Of a stretch of DNA of 41,048 nucleotides, positions 15,029-22,009 are shown piece after piece. Source of the DNA: a bacterium (lineage in GTDB: Bacteria; BMS3Abin14); the NCBI GenBank assembly GCA_029210545.1, contig JARGFV010000009.1, positions 1-41,048 of the forward strand. The letters run 5' to 3'. A program made the position numbers and the translations under genes. The notes under the pieces are model-generated. The model saw only the letters and a program-made list of their open reading frames with translations. It searched no databases and was not told the DNA's origin. Position 1 is the stretch's first letter; every line of letters starts with the position of its first letter.

Positions 15029-17527
15029 TTATTGCTGCATGTTCTCGACCTTCCTTGACCAGGTCTTTAGCTTGTCGCTGACGCCGCCAGGCGTGGCGCT
15101 CTCGGCGTAGATGTGGAAACAGGCGTGGTTGGAACTGGGATAGATCAGGACCCACCCGTCGCCTTCGTCGAACCGCACCCCTTCGATCCCCTTGGCGTCC
15201 TCCCCGAGTTCCTCCACGAGATGCCGCATCACCAGGCCCTTGGCCTCCCACGGGCAGGGAACGATGCTGTGCTGGAGGAACGCCTCCGGGAGGGAATCGA
15301 CCAGGCCGCCAAGGGTCTCACCGGTACGCGCCATCATCTCGACCGTCTTGACGAGACAGAACATGGCGTCGAAGGAGGGATGAAAATCGGCAAAAGCGAT
15401 ACCCCCTTCTCCGTTCCCGGCCATGAATGCGCCGGACGTCACCGCCGTGTCCAGAAGGGCGCTGGGGTTGATGGGGGTCCTGAGGATCCGGCTCCCGTAT
15501 TCGGCGGCGATCTTTTCGAGGTTGCCGCTGGCGCTGGCCGGCACGGCCACCATGCAGCCGGGGTTGGTTTTGAACACCAGCCGGGCGAGCACCTGGAGCA
15601 TATTCCCGCCATCGATCCACCGGCCCTTCTCATCCAGGAGGAACAGGGTCTCCCCGCTGGCGCTGACGATGGCTCCAATGCCCGCATCGAGCCCTACCAC
15701 GTACTGGGACAACTGGCGCACGGCGCGATCGAACTGCTTTGTGGTCCTGACCACCTTTTCCTCGTCACGGTGGGCGTTGAGAGACACCACCTCACAGCGG
15801 GTGCGGCCCAGCAGGGAAGGGAGCACCTTCAGGGTACTGCCGAAGGAGTAATCCACCACCACCCTCATCGGCGACGCGGCGATCGTCTCGAGATCGATCT
15901 TTTTCAGGAACACCTTTTCGTAGGATTCAGGCCCGTAGTCGGGGGCGCTGATGGACCCGGAGTTGTCCACCGTGGCCCGTTTGAAATCCATCCTGAAGAA
16001 CAGCCGGTCGATCTCGTTGCGTTCGGCGGTCGTGAGTTCCCTTCCGTCCTCCCTGTAAAGGCGGATTTCGAGGATCTCCGGATCGGACGGGGCAAGCCTG
16101 ACGTGAATTCCCCCCACGTCGCCCTGTGCCCTGATCTGGTGCCGGGCCACCGGTATGGGGACGATCCTGCAGTCGTGGACGTCGATCCCGATGGACAGGA
16201 TGCCGGCGGCAATGGCTTCCCCCATCATCTTGGCAAGCCTGTGCATTCCCAGGGAAAGGGAAACAGCGGACCCTTCGGGCAGCGTGGCGCCGAAAGCGGC
16301 CCCCAGGCGGGCCATGAACTCGGGAGTGATCTCCCTGTTGGCCAGGCCCTGGATGATGCCGGAGGTAAACAGGGTACCCCGCCAGCGGGAACCCCAGATA
16401 AAATCACTGGCCAGGATGGCTTCGTCCTCGACGACCTTGTCCGGCCAGACCCTCACACCTGACCGGACGATGCTGCCCCGGCCGATGATGCAATCGTCGC
16501 TGACGATGGAGGCCTCCTCCACATTGGCCCTCGTTCGGATCTCGGTTCCGGACCCGATGACGCTTCCCGCGATGAAAGCCCCCTTACCTACCCGGACTCC
16601 GTCCCACAGGATGGACGAGCGCATGCGGACGCCGCCCTCAACGATCGATCCGGGGCCGATGAACGAATCGCGGATCCTGGCCCCGTCGCCTATCAGGGCC
16701 CCGTCCCCGATCACAACCAGGCCGGACAACCTGGCCCCCTCGGCGATCTCGGCGTTCTCACCCACGAAGACCGTGGCCTCGCTGGTTGTCCTCGCCTCGC
16801 CCGGGATGTTCAGGACGATGGTACCGGTGGCGATCTCCCGATGCAGCTGCAGGTACTCCATCGGGTTTCCAACATCCTTCCAGTAGCCCTGAGCCACGTA
16901 CGCGCCCGGAGGGTTCCCCTCGGCCAGGAGGCCCGGGAAAACGTCCTTGGAAAAATCCCGGTTCTTGCCTGCGGGGATCCTGTCGAGGACCTCGGGCTGT
17001 ATGATGTAGATCCCGGTGTTGATGGTGTCGCTGAACACCTCCCCCCAGGACGGTTTTTCCAGGAACCTGGAAACCTTGCCCTGATCGTCGGTGATCACGA
17101 CACCGAAGGGCAGGGGGTTGTTGACCCTGGTCAGGACCATGGTCGCCAGTTCACCGCGGTCCCGGTGAAAATCGCACGCCTCGGTGAGATCGAAATCGGT
17201 GATGACGTCTCCGCTGATGACCAGGAAAGGCCCGTCAATGATATCGGCCACGGCACGCACCGCGCCTGCGGTGCCCAGGCCGCCCGGCGGATCCTGGTGA
17301 TAGGAGATCCGGACCCCGAATCGGGAACCGTCCCCGAAATACTCTTCAATGGACTCGGGGAAAAAGTAGGTCAGCATGAGGATCTCGGAAAAACCGTGGC
17401 GGACCAGGAGATGGACGATGTGCTCGAGTATCGGAAGGTTGGCGACCGGTATCATCGGTTTGGGGCGCTTGATGGTCAGCGGCCTGAGCCGGGTTCCGTA
17501 CCCGCCTGCCATGACAACGGCTTTCAA
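15029..17527 (-). CDS. Nucleotidyltransferase / beta-helix / degenerate phosphomutase fusion (paralogue 1)
   Basis: An 832-residue three-part protein. Residues 1-235 are a sugar-1-phosphate nucleotidyltransferase (AGGYGTRLRPLT near 8-18; SGDVITD). Residues about 250-370 form a left-handed beta-helix of hexapeptide repeats. Residues about 380-832 have the phosphohexomutase fold without its chemistry: the TASHNP position reads RLAPSDP, DGDxDR reads IVSASGE, and RxSGTEP reads YPSSNHA. Such proteins are usually annotated mannose-1-phosphate guanylyltransferase; an ADP- or GDP-glucose role is equally possible here. The TTG at 17527 with GGAG upstream makes the N-terminus match the paralogue at 31559. 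First gene of operon D. Confidence 0.88.
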   Translation of the reverse strand: MKAVVMAGGYGTRLRPLTIKRPKPMIPVANLPILEHIVHLLVRHGFSEILMLTYFFPESIEEYFGDGSRFGVRISYHQDPPGGLGTAGAVRAVADIIDGPFLVISGDVITDFDLTEACDFHRDRGELATMVLTRVNNPLPFGVVITDDQGKVSRFLEKPSWGEVFSDTINTGIYIIQPEVLDRIPAGKNRDFSKDVFPGLLAEGNPPGAYVAQGYWKDVGNPMEYLQLHREIATGTIVLNIPGEARTTSEATVFVGENAEIAEGARLSGLVVIGDGALIGDGARIRDSFIGPGSIVEGGVRMRSSILWDGVRVGKGAFIAGSVIGSGTEIRTRANVEEASIVSDDCIIGRGSIVRSGVRVWPDKVVEDEAILASDFIWGSRWRGTLFTSGIIQGLANREITPEFMARLGAAFGATLPEGSAVSLSLGMHRLAKMMGEAIAAGILSIGIDVHDCRIVPIPVARHQIRAQGDVGGIHVRLAPSDPEILEIRLYREDGRELTTAERNEIDRLFFRMDFKRATVDNSGSISAPDYGPESYEKVFLKKIDLETIAASPMRVVVDYSFGSTLKVLPSLLGRTRCEVVSLNAHRDEEKVVRTTKQFDRAVRQLSQYVVGLDAGIGAIVSASGETLFLLDEKGRWIDGGNMLQVLARLVFKTNPGCMVAVPASASGNLEKIAAEYGSRILRTPINPSALLDTAVTSGAFMAGNGEGGIAFADFHPSFDAMFCLVKTVEMMARTGETLGGLVDSLPEAFLQHSIVPCPWEAKGLVMRHLVEELGEDAKGIEGVRFDEGDGWVLIYPSSNHACFHIYAESATPGGVSDKLKTWSRKVENMQQ

Positions 17528-17591
17528 GACATCCACTCCCTTCGGGCGAACCTCCGGAAGCACCGGCAGGTCCCGAACTCCCTTAAAACAG

Positions 17592-17613
17592 TAAAGTGCA
17601 ACTTAACACTTTA
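17592..17613. promoter_or_regulatory. Dyad between promoter and first gene of operon D
   Basis: TAAAGTG-CAACTTAA-CACTTTA is a perfect 7-bp inverted repeat with an 8-nt centre, just inside the predicted transcript start. It could be an operator or a 5'-leader hairpin. No known regulator motif is recognised. Confidence 0.4.
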
Positions 17614-17622
17614 AATTTTCCT

Positions 17623-17651
17623 ATATTAGAACAGGTTTGGGGGTGGGTCAA
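17623..17651 (-). promoter_or_regulatory. Sigma70-like promoter of operon D
   Basis: Minus strand: TTGACC (17646-17651), 17-nt spacer, TAATAT (17623-17628). Both hexamers match consensus at five of six positions. It lies about 95 nt upstream of the TTG start of the nucleotidyltransferase fusion. Confidence 0.75.
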
Positions 17652-17676
17652 GGGAGGTTAAGAGCAGGGGAAACAC

Positions 17677-17749
17677 AGGGAGGAGGCAGGAGGGAGGAGG
17701 GAGGAGAAAGACAGAGCGAAGCGCAAAGAACAAAGCGCGAAGAAAGATC
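17677..17749. repeat. Two abutting heptamer tracts
   Basis: GGAGGCA-GGAGGGA-GGAGGGA-GGAGAAA is followed within a few bases by AGCGAAG-CGCAAAG-AACAAAG-CGCGAAG. Both have period 7 with different units. The CGCAAAG unit recurs in the tract at 37809. Confidence 0.75.
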
Positions 17750-17805
17750 CTTACCTTCGCTCTTCTCCGTGTCCCCTGCGTCCGCTGTTAAATCCGCCGT
17801 TTCTG

Positions 17806-17850
17806 CAGGGACAAAAAAAAGAGCGGCCCCGATCGGCCGCCCTTTCCACC
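17806..17850. repeat. Left arm of a ~43-bp inverted repeat flanking msrA
   Basis: This 45-nt block is the reverse complement of 18751-18793, apart from two extra As in an A tract. Weaker similarity extends outward about 40 nt on both sides (GTGTCCCCTG ... TTAAA). The two arms enclose the msrA remnant and each contains a terminator hairpin. Confidence 0.8.
17813..17840 (-). terminator. Terminator downstream of msrA
   Basis: On the minus strand GCGGCC-GATCGG-GGCCGC is followed by TCTTTTTTTT. This is a classic Rho-independent terminator 65 nt after the end of the msrA remnant. Confidence 0.8.
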
Positions 17851-17868
17851 CCTTCGACAAGCTCAGGG
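17849..17868. repeat. REP-like palindrome (CTTCGACAAGCTCAGG type)
   Basis: CCCTTCGACAAGCTCAGGG has CCCT/AGGG outer arms and CTT/AAG inner pairing. I recognise this as a palindromic sequence common in intergenic regions of many environmental bacterial genomes. Confidence 0.5.
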
Positions 17869-17880
17869 CCTTCGGCCTTC

Positions 17881-17897
17881 GGCTTTCCACTTTCCAC
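17881..17897. repeat. TTTCCAC heptamers
   Basis: Two TTTCCAC units lie just downstream of the msrA remnant. The same unit forms the longer tract at 19196-19217. Confidence 0.55.
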
Positions 17898-17904
17898 TGT
17901 TTAT

Positions 17905-18650
17905 TTATCTTCCAGCTCTCTTCACCACGAACGCCTTCAACGCGCTGGCCGTTTCGGCCGAAAGCCCCAGCCCGGGAATCTCACGCTCCAGCTGCTCAAG
18001 GGACCCGTTGCCGCCGATGTAGCCGTTGACCCGGAGTAAGAAAGGATCTCGGTGGATACCGGCCTGCGTGAACGGCTGCCTGCCGTCGCGAGAGCCTCTT
18101 TAGCCAGCCTCGCCTGCTCATCATCGTGGGTAAAGATGGCCGAGGCGTACTGGCGGATGGGGGACGGCCAGGTGGGGTCGTGGGAGCCGAAAAACACCTC
18201 CAGGAGGCGTTCATAGCTCACCATTCCCGGATCATAATCGATCTGGATCGTCTCCATGTGGTCCCCGATGCGCCGGTACGTCGGGGAGGGCTGCTTACCG
18301 CCGGCATAACCGACACGGGTTTTCAGGACACCTTCCAGACTCCCGAACCGGGAGTCAGGGCCCCAGAATCACCCCATGGCGAAGGTGGCAGTTGCCACCT
18401 TTGATGGAACTTCGCTGTCCAAGGGCGGAAGTTCCCGGAGCCCGGAGCCGGTTTTCATGTCTCCCTCGTTCAGGAGCCCGGAGTACGGCGCCAGGTCGCA
18501 TGCCGTACTATCGGAGCCCGAAGAACTCAGGGCGCGGGCATCGTTTCCGGCCCTTGCCGCCGCCTGCAGGCGGACCGGCATAAAGGCCATGGAGGAAAGA
18601 AAAAGAACGGTGGCCACGAGGGCCGGAATGGAAAGGGTTCCCGGGTTCAT
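17905..18650 (-). pseudogene. msrA: Exported selenocysteine-type MsrA, broken by an internal deletion
   Basis: Starts at the ATG at 18650 (AGGAGG 7 nt upstream) with a signal peptide (MNPGTLSIPALVATVLFLSS... to AAARA). The frame reaches ATFAMG, an in-frame TGA at 18369-18371, then continues as FWGPDSRFGSLEGV, TRVGYAGGK, PTYRRIGDHMETIQIDYDP and GSHDPTWPSPIRQYASAIF. This is peptide methionine-S-sulfoxide reductase with TGA exactly at the catalytic Cys of GCFW. After RPVSTEILSYSG (about 18030) the sequence jumps to another frame, VNGYIGGNGSLEQLERE..., ending at TAA 17905. The AEDYHQKY segment is missing, so an out-of-frame deletion of roughly 30 codons inactivated it. Periplasmic role inferred from the signal. 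Confidence 0.8.
18338..18356 (-). promoter_or_regulatory. Bacterial SECIS-like hairpin in msrA
   Basis: GACTCCC-GGTTC-GGGAGTC: a perfect 7-bp stem and 5-nt loop beginning with GG, starting 12 nt after the in-frame TGA, so the loop lies 19 nt downstream. This fits the published bacterial SECIS pattern (G in the first two loop positions, 16-37 nt from UGA), which directs SelB-mediated selenocysteine insertion. Confidence 0.7.
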
Positions 18651-18750
18651 GAAAAGCCTCCTGCGAAAGAGTTTGAGAGTCATTTCCAAAATGTAAGTAT
18701 TGTTGTTTAAAAGGCAAGGGAGGAAAGGGCAGAGAGGAGAAATAGTGGAA

Positions 18751-18793
18751 GGTGGAAAGGGCGGCCGATCGGGGCCGCTCTTTTTTGTCCCTG
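18751..18793. repeat. Right arm of the inverted repeat flanking msrA
   Basis: Reverse complement of 17806-17850 with two fewer As. It lies about 100 nt upstream of the msrA start codon, so the pair encloses the whole pseudogene at a spacing of about 900 bp. Confidence 0.8.
18761..18786 (+). terminator. Plus-strand terminator hairpin upstream of msrA
   Basis: GCGGCC-GATCGG-GGCCGC-TCTTTTTT on the plus strand is the mirror copy of the msrA terminator. There is no gene on this strand for it to serve. Confidence 0.65.
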
Positions 18794-19152
18794 TGAAAGC
18801 GGCAAGGGCTTTAACACAGGGGACACAGGTCGACCGTTCCCAGGTCGATTCACAGGGGGCCACAGGGTAGGGCGGAAATCTGGGGGGGGGAATCCCGGTC
18901 CCTGCAAAAACAGCAAAAGCTGATTGACCGCAAAGGACGCAAAGTTTCACAAAGTTAAAATCCTAAAGCTAACTAGTGCGGCCGGCTGTAGGCCGCTCCA
19001 CAGGGTTACGCAGGGAAAACCTTAGGGCTGGGGGGAAAACTCTGACGTGTGCCGTCAAAGCCTGAAGAGCATTCACCACGGAGAAAATCGGCTTGCCAGC
19101 CATAGCCTTTGGCGACGGCTGGAGGACACGGAGAAAGGCGGGTGACAGGTAT
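18794..19152. other. Repeat-derived spacer, no gene
   Basis: Contains near-repeats of CACAGGG/ACACAGG, ACCGCAAAGGACGCAAAG and CACGGAGAAA (twice, near 19078 and 19128). These look like decayed low-complexity intergenic sequence. No frame has protein-like composition. Confidence 0.5.
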
Positions 19153-19218
19153 GCTCCTCCCTCCTCCCTCCTCCCTCCTCCCTCCTCCCTCCCTTTCCAC
19201 TTTCCACTTTCCACTTTT
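19153..19218. repeat. CCTCCCT and TTTCCAC heptamer array upstream of glgP
   Basis: About five CTCCTCC units run directly into three TTTCCAC units and a T tract, all with period 7. The array ends about 100 nt before the glgP start, so expansion or contraction could change the glgP upstream region. Confidence 0.85.
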
Positions 19219-19316
19219 TTTCTAATAATGATAAAAGACACTCCCCGGCACGACATCACGTTTAACGAGGGATACAATTAAATTACCGTCCTGATTGGAT
19301 CAGCGAGGAGAGAACT

Positions 19317-21035
19317 TTGATCAACGAGATGAAGATCGCCTACTTCACCATGGAGATCGGCCTGAGGCCGGAGATCCCGACCTATAGCGGGGGCCTCGGG
19401 GTCCTGGCAGGGGACACCATCAAATCGGCGGCGGACCTGGGTCTCCCCATGGTGGTTGTAACCCTGCTGTCCCGGCAGGGATACTTCACCCAGGAACTCG
19501 ACAAGGACGGCACGCAGTTCGAGCACCCGGTCCACTGGAATCCTGCGGACCTCCTGGAGCTTCTTCCGGAGCGGATCACCGTCCAGATCAAGGGACACAC
19601 GGTCCACGTGGGTGTCTGGCGTTACAACGTTTTAAGCCTCACCGGTTCCGTCATCCCCGTCTACTTCCTCGACACCGACCTGGAAGAAAACAGCGCCGAG
19701 GACCAGGCCATTACACGTCACCTTTACGGTGGAGACCGGGCTTACAGGCTGATGCAGGAGGTCGTCCTCGGCATCGGCGGTGTCCGGATGCTCAACGAAC
19801 TGGGTCACGATATCTACAAGTACCACCTCAACGAAGGGCACTCCGCGCTCCTGACCCTGGAACTGCTCAACTGGTTCCGCCTCGACATCCGGGAAACCTG
19901 GGACGAGAAGGCGGTATGGAACACCGAGGCTGTGCGTGAGAGGTGCATTTTCACCACGCACACCCCGGTGGAGGCCGGACACGACAGGTTCTCGTGGGAC
20001 CTGGTCACCGATATCCTCGGCGAACCGATCCCCATGGACATTTTCAGGGAGCTCGGCGGACAGGACAACCTCAACATGACGCTCCTGGCCCTGAACCTGT
20101 GCAACTACGTCAACGGTGTGGCCAAAAGGCACGGAGAGATCTCCCGGGAGATGTTCGCGGGCTACCACATCCACAGCATCACCAACGGCGTTCACTCCTT
20201 TACCTGGACCTGTGAGCATTTCCAGGAGCTCTACAACCGGTATCTGCCGGGCTGGGCCAACGAGCCGGAGCTCTTCGTCCGCGTCGACCACATCCCCGAC
20301 GAGGAGATCTGGAACGCGCACATGGCCGCCAAGACCAAAATGATCGGGCGGATCGAGGAGCGGACCGGCATCGCCCTGGACCCGGACGTCCTGACCCTGG
20401 GGTTTGCCAGGCGCGCTACCAGTTACAAGCGTGCCGACCTCCTTTTCTCGGACATGGAGAGACTGACCAGGATCGGCGACGGCCGTCTCCAGATCGTTTA
20501 CGCCGGCAAGGCCCATCCCCATGACGAACCGGGCAAAGCGCTCATCCGGAGGATCTTCGACCACGCCCGCACCCTGGCAGGCAAGGTAACCGTGGTGTAC
20601 CTGCCCGATTACAACATGGAGATGGCCTGCTGCCTGGTGTCGGGAGTCGACGTGTGGCTCAACACTCCCTTGCGTCCCATGGAGGCCTCCGGTACCAGCG
20701 GCATGAAGGCGGCCCACAACGGTGTGCCCAACTTCAGCGTTCTGGACGGCTGGTGGGTGGAGGGCCACATCGAGGGCGTGACAGGGTGGTCCATCGGGCC
20801 CAGGTTCCGGGAGGAAAACCAGGGGACCTACAACGGCACCGGGGACGTGGAGGACCTGTACAGCAAGCTGGAAAAGACCATCATGCCCCTTTTCTACGAT
20901 GACCGGGCCGGGTGGGTTAGTGTCATGAAGAATGCCATCGGGAAAAACGCCTACTACTTCAACTCGCACCGGATGATGCGTTTTTACGTCACCTACGCCT
21001 ACCTGGCCACCCACGTGCACGAGAGGGGGAACTGA
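19317..21035 (+). CDS. glgP: Alpha-glucan phosphorylase (GT35)
   Basis: Releases glucose-1-phosphate from alpha-1,4-glucans. The 572-residue protein is of the short TIGR02094 type. N-terminal signature AYFTMEIGLRPEIPTYSGGLGVLAGD, mid-protein HLNEGHSA and TTHTPVEAGHDRF, and the pyridoxal-phosphate site EASGTSGMKAAHNG with Lys464. The start is the TTG at 19317 with AGGAG about 7 nt upstream; an ATG four codons later is possible. It is the only intact plus-strand gene and is separated by 1.2 kb from the convergent alpha-glucan operon, which would build the polymer that it degrades. Confidence 0.95.
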   Translation: MINEMKIAYFTMEIGLRPEIPTYSGGLGVLAGDTIKSAADLGLPMVVVTLLSRQGYFTQELDKDGTQFEHPVHWNPADLLELLPERITVQIKGHTVHVGVWRYNVLSLTGSVIPVYFLDTDLEENSAEDQAITRHLYGGDRAYRLMQEVVLGIGGVRMLNELGHDIYKYHLNEGHSALLTLELLNWFRLDIRETWDEKAVWNTEAVRERCIFTTHTPVEAGHDRFSWDLVTDILGEPIPMDIFRELGGQDNLNMTLLALNLCNYVNGVAKRHGEISREMFAGYHIHSITNGVHSFTWTCEHFQELYNRYLPGWANEPELFVRVDHIPDEEIWNAHMAAKTKMIGRIEERTGIALDPDVLTLGFARRATSYKRADLLFSDMERLTRIGDGRLQIVYAGKAHPHDEPGKALIRRIFDHARTLAGKVTVVYLPDYNMEMACCLVSGVDVWLNTPLRPMEASGTSGMKAAHNGVPNFSVLDGWWVEGHIEGVTGWSIGPRFREENQGTYNGTGDVEDLYSKLEKTIMPLFYDDRAGWVSVMKNAIGKNAYYFNSHRMMRFYVTYAYLATHVHERGN

Positions 21036-21060
21036 GACTGAGTAATTAGTGATCCCCACG

Positions 21061-21098
21061 TTGTCATCGCGAGCTGAATCCCGGGCGAAGCGATCTCG
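21061..21098. repeat. REP-like repeat (TCATCGCGAGC...GCGAAGCGATCTCG)
   Basis: The sequence TTGTCATCGCGAGCTGAATC followed by GGGCGAAGCGATCTCG resembles the GTCATTGCGAG...GAAGCAATCTC palindromic repeat widely seen in environmental bacterial genomes. A GTGTTCC(C/A)GG tandem repeat of period 9-10 follows at 21129-21169. Confidence 0.55.
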
Positions 21099-21178
21099 TT
21101 TTCCGCAAAAGCAGTCACGTACCCCCGGCGGTGTTCCCGGTGTTCCAGGTTGTTCCCGGTGTTCCAGGAGATCTGTTT

Positions 21179-21451
21179 CTCGGTGAGCCGGGTTTTGCCC
21201 AAAGTGTTCGTCAAACACTGGAAGATCCTGAAGTGTCCTTTGCGGTGCCAAGGCGACAAAGAGCTACGGGCCGCCCCACGCTGTCGGAGCTTTTTCCGGA
21301 AGATCAGATCAGAAATAAACTGAAAAGGAATCAAAAGATTATTGAGGCATTTGAATCGTATTTATACACGCAGCGCGAGATCGGAGTGTGGCTTAAAATG
21401 CATCCTGCCTCTATCTCTAGAATTATAAAGGATTGGAAAGGTAAATGTTAA
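21179..21451 (+). pseudogene. C-terminal remnant of a REP-associated (Y1-type) transposase
   Basis: About 90 residues match the C-terminus of RAYT/TnpA_REP-like proteins: GEPGF and PRRQRATGRPTLSELF, then RNQKIIEAFESYLYTQREIGVWLKMHPASISRIIK, the HTH tail that usually reads YTQKEIADHLGLHYSTVSR. The catalytic HUH domain and Tyr are absent, because upstream sequence is REP-like and repetitive. Lower GC than its neighbours. Confidence 0.72.
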
Positions 21452-21520
21452 AATACAAGCTACGACCCCCAGGTTCACCTTCACACCAGGGGCCTGCAAA
21501 TGACTCCCCGGCAGTTCCTG

Positions 21521-21560
21521 GTTACGCTTTTAAATTTTGGGTTACGCTTTTAAATTTTGG
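21521..21560. repeat. Perfect 20-bp tandem duplication
   Basis: GTTACGCTTTTAAATTTTGG occurs twice with no gap, directly upstream of a perfect -10 hexamer. The unit contains the -35-proximal region of the downstream Fic fragment. Confidence 0.9.
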
Positions 21561-21577
21561 GTGATTTGATGTATAAT
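21549..21577 (+). promoter_or_regulatory. Promoter of the Fic-inhibitor fragment
   Basis: Perfect TATAAT at 21572-21577, with a weak TTTAAA at 21549-21554 and a 17-nt spacer. The expected start point falls at or next to the ATG at 21584, so the message could be leaderless. Confidence 0.5.
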
Positions 21578-21583
21578 TGCCTA

Positions 21584-21769
21584 ATGAAACAGCGACCACT
21601 CAGCCAAACCAATATCCACCTGCGTGATCCCGAAAAACGGCATCAGGCTCTGTTGCGTTCGGTGCTTTCTTCGTCGGCCGTTGAAGGGATCAAGCTGACG
21701 GATCAAGAGCTGGCGCTGCTGCGTCGCAATGCGGACACCGCTAGGACTCGTTCCGGCTCTGCTCGATAA
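21584..21769 (+). pseudogene. Fic-inhibitor (antitoxin-like) fragment
   Basis: A 61-residue frame from ATG 21584: MKQRPLSQTNIHLRDPEKRH, then LLRSVLSSSAVEGIKL. SSAVEG fits the (S/T)xxxE(G/N) helix that blocks ATP binding in Fic AMP-transferases, found as a separate antitoxin or at the N-terminus of the toxin. The end (ARTRSGSAR) runs into the inverted toxin fragment, so the original C-terminus is probably lost. No ribosome site; possibly leaderless. Confidence 0.6.
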
Positions 21770-22004
21770 TCCTGCTGAAGATCCCTTTCATCAGCTCATA
21801 ATCACGTGCCATTCCGGCGCGAACCGCGGCCAGATAGGCTTCACGGCGCTCCCCTTCCATTTGGTCAAACACCAGCATCGGCAGCCCTGCCTGTAATCCC
21901 ATCAGCATGGCCAACAGACGTGCCAGCCGCCCGTTCCCTTCGCGAAAGGGATGAATCAATACCAGCTCGGCATGCACAATCGCGAGCGATTCGGCAACGG
22001 TTTC
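21741..22004 (-). pseudogene. Fic-domain C-terminal fragment, inverted
   Basis: An 88-residue open stretch on the minus strand carries the complete Fic motif HPFREGNGRLAR and the helices after it, ending SRIIEQSRNES. Upstream in frame is a TAG at 22005-22007, so the first half of the Fic fold is missing. It points towards the inhibitor fragment and overlaps it by 29 nt at the 3' ends, an arrangement not expected of a working module and best explained by inversion. Confidence 0.75.
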
Positions 22005-22009
22005 CTAAC

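Noticed and set aside
15113-16462. Plus-strand open frame of about 450 codons opposite the nucleotidyltransferase fusion
   Set aside because: Shadow frame on the reverse strand of a coding region; no ribosome site, no domain, biased composition.
18369-18950. A separate exported protein ending at the TGA at 18369, and another protein starting at 18257
   Set aside because: Both are in the same frame and together read as one MsrA across the TGA, so they are one gene with a recoded codon. The part upstream of 18650 is not coding.
19153-19218. CRISPR array
   Set aside because: Units are 7 nt, without spacers, and no cas genes are present.
19632-21251. Minus-strand open frame of about 540 codons opposite glgP
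   Set aside because: Antisense shadow of a clear GT35 phosphorylase; it also runs into repetitive intergenic sequence.
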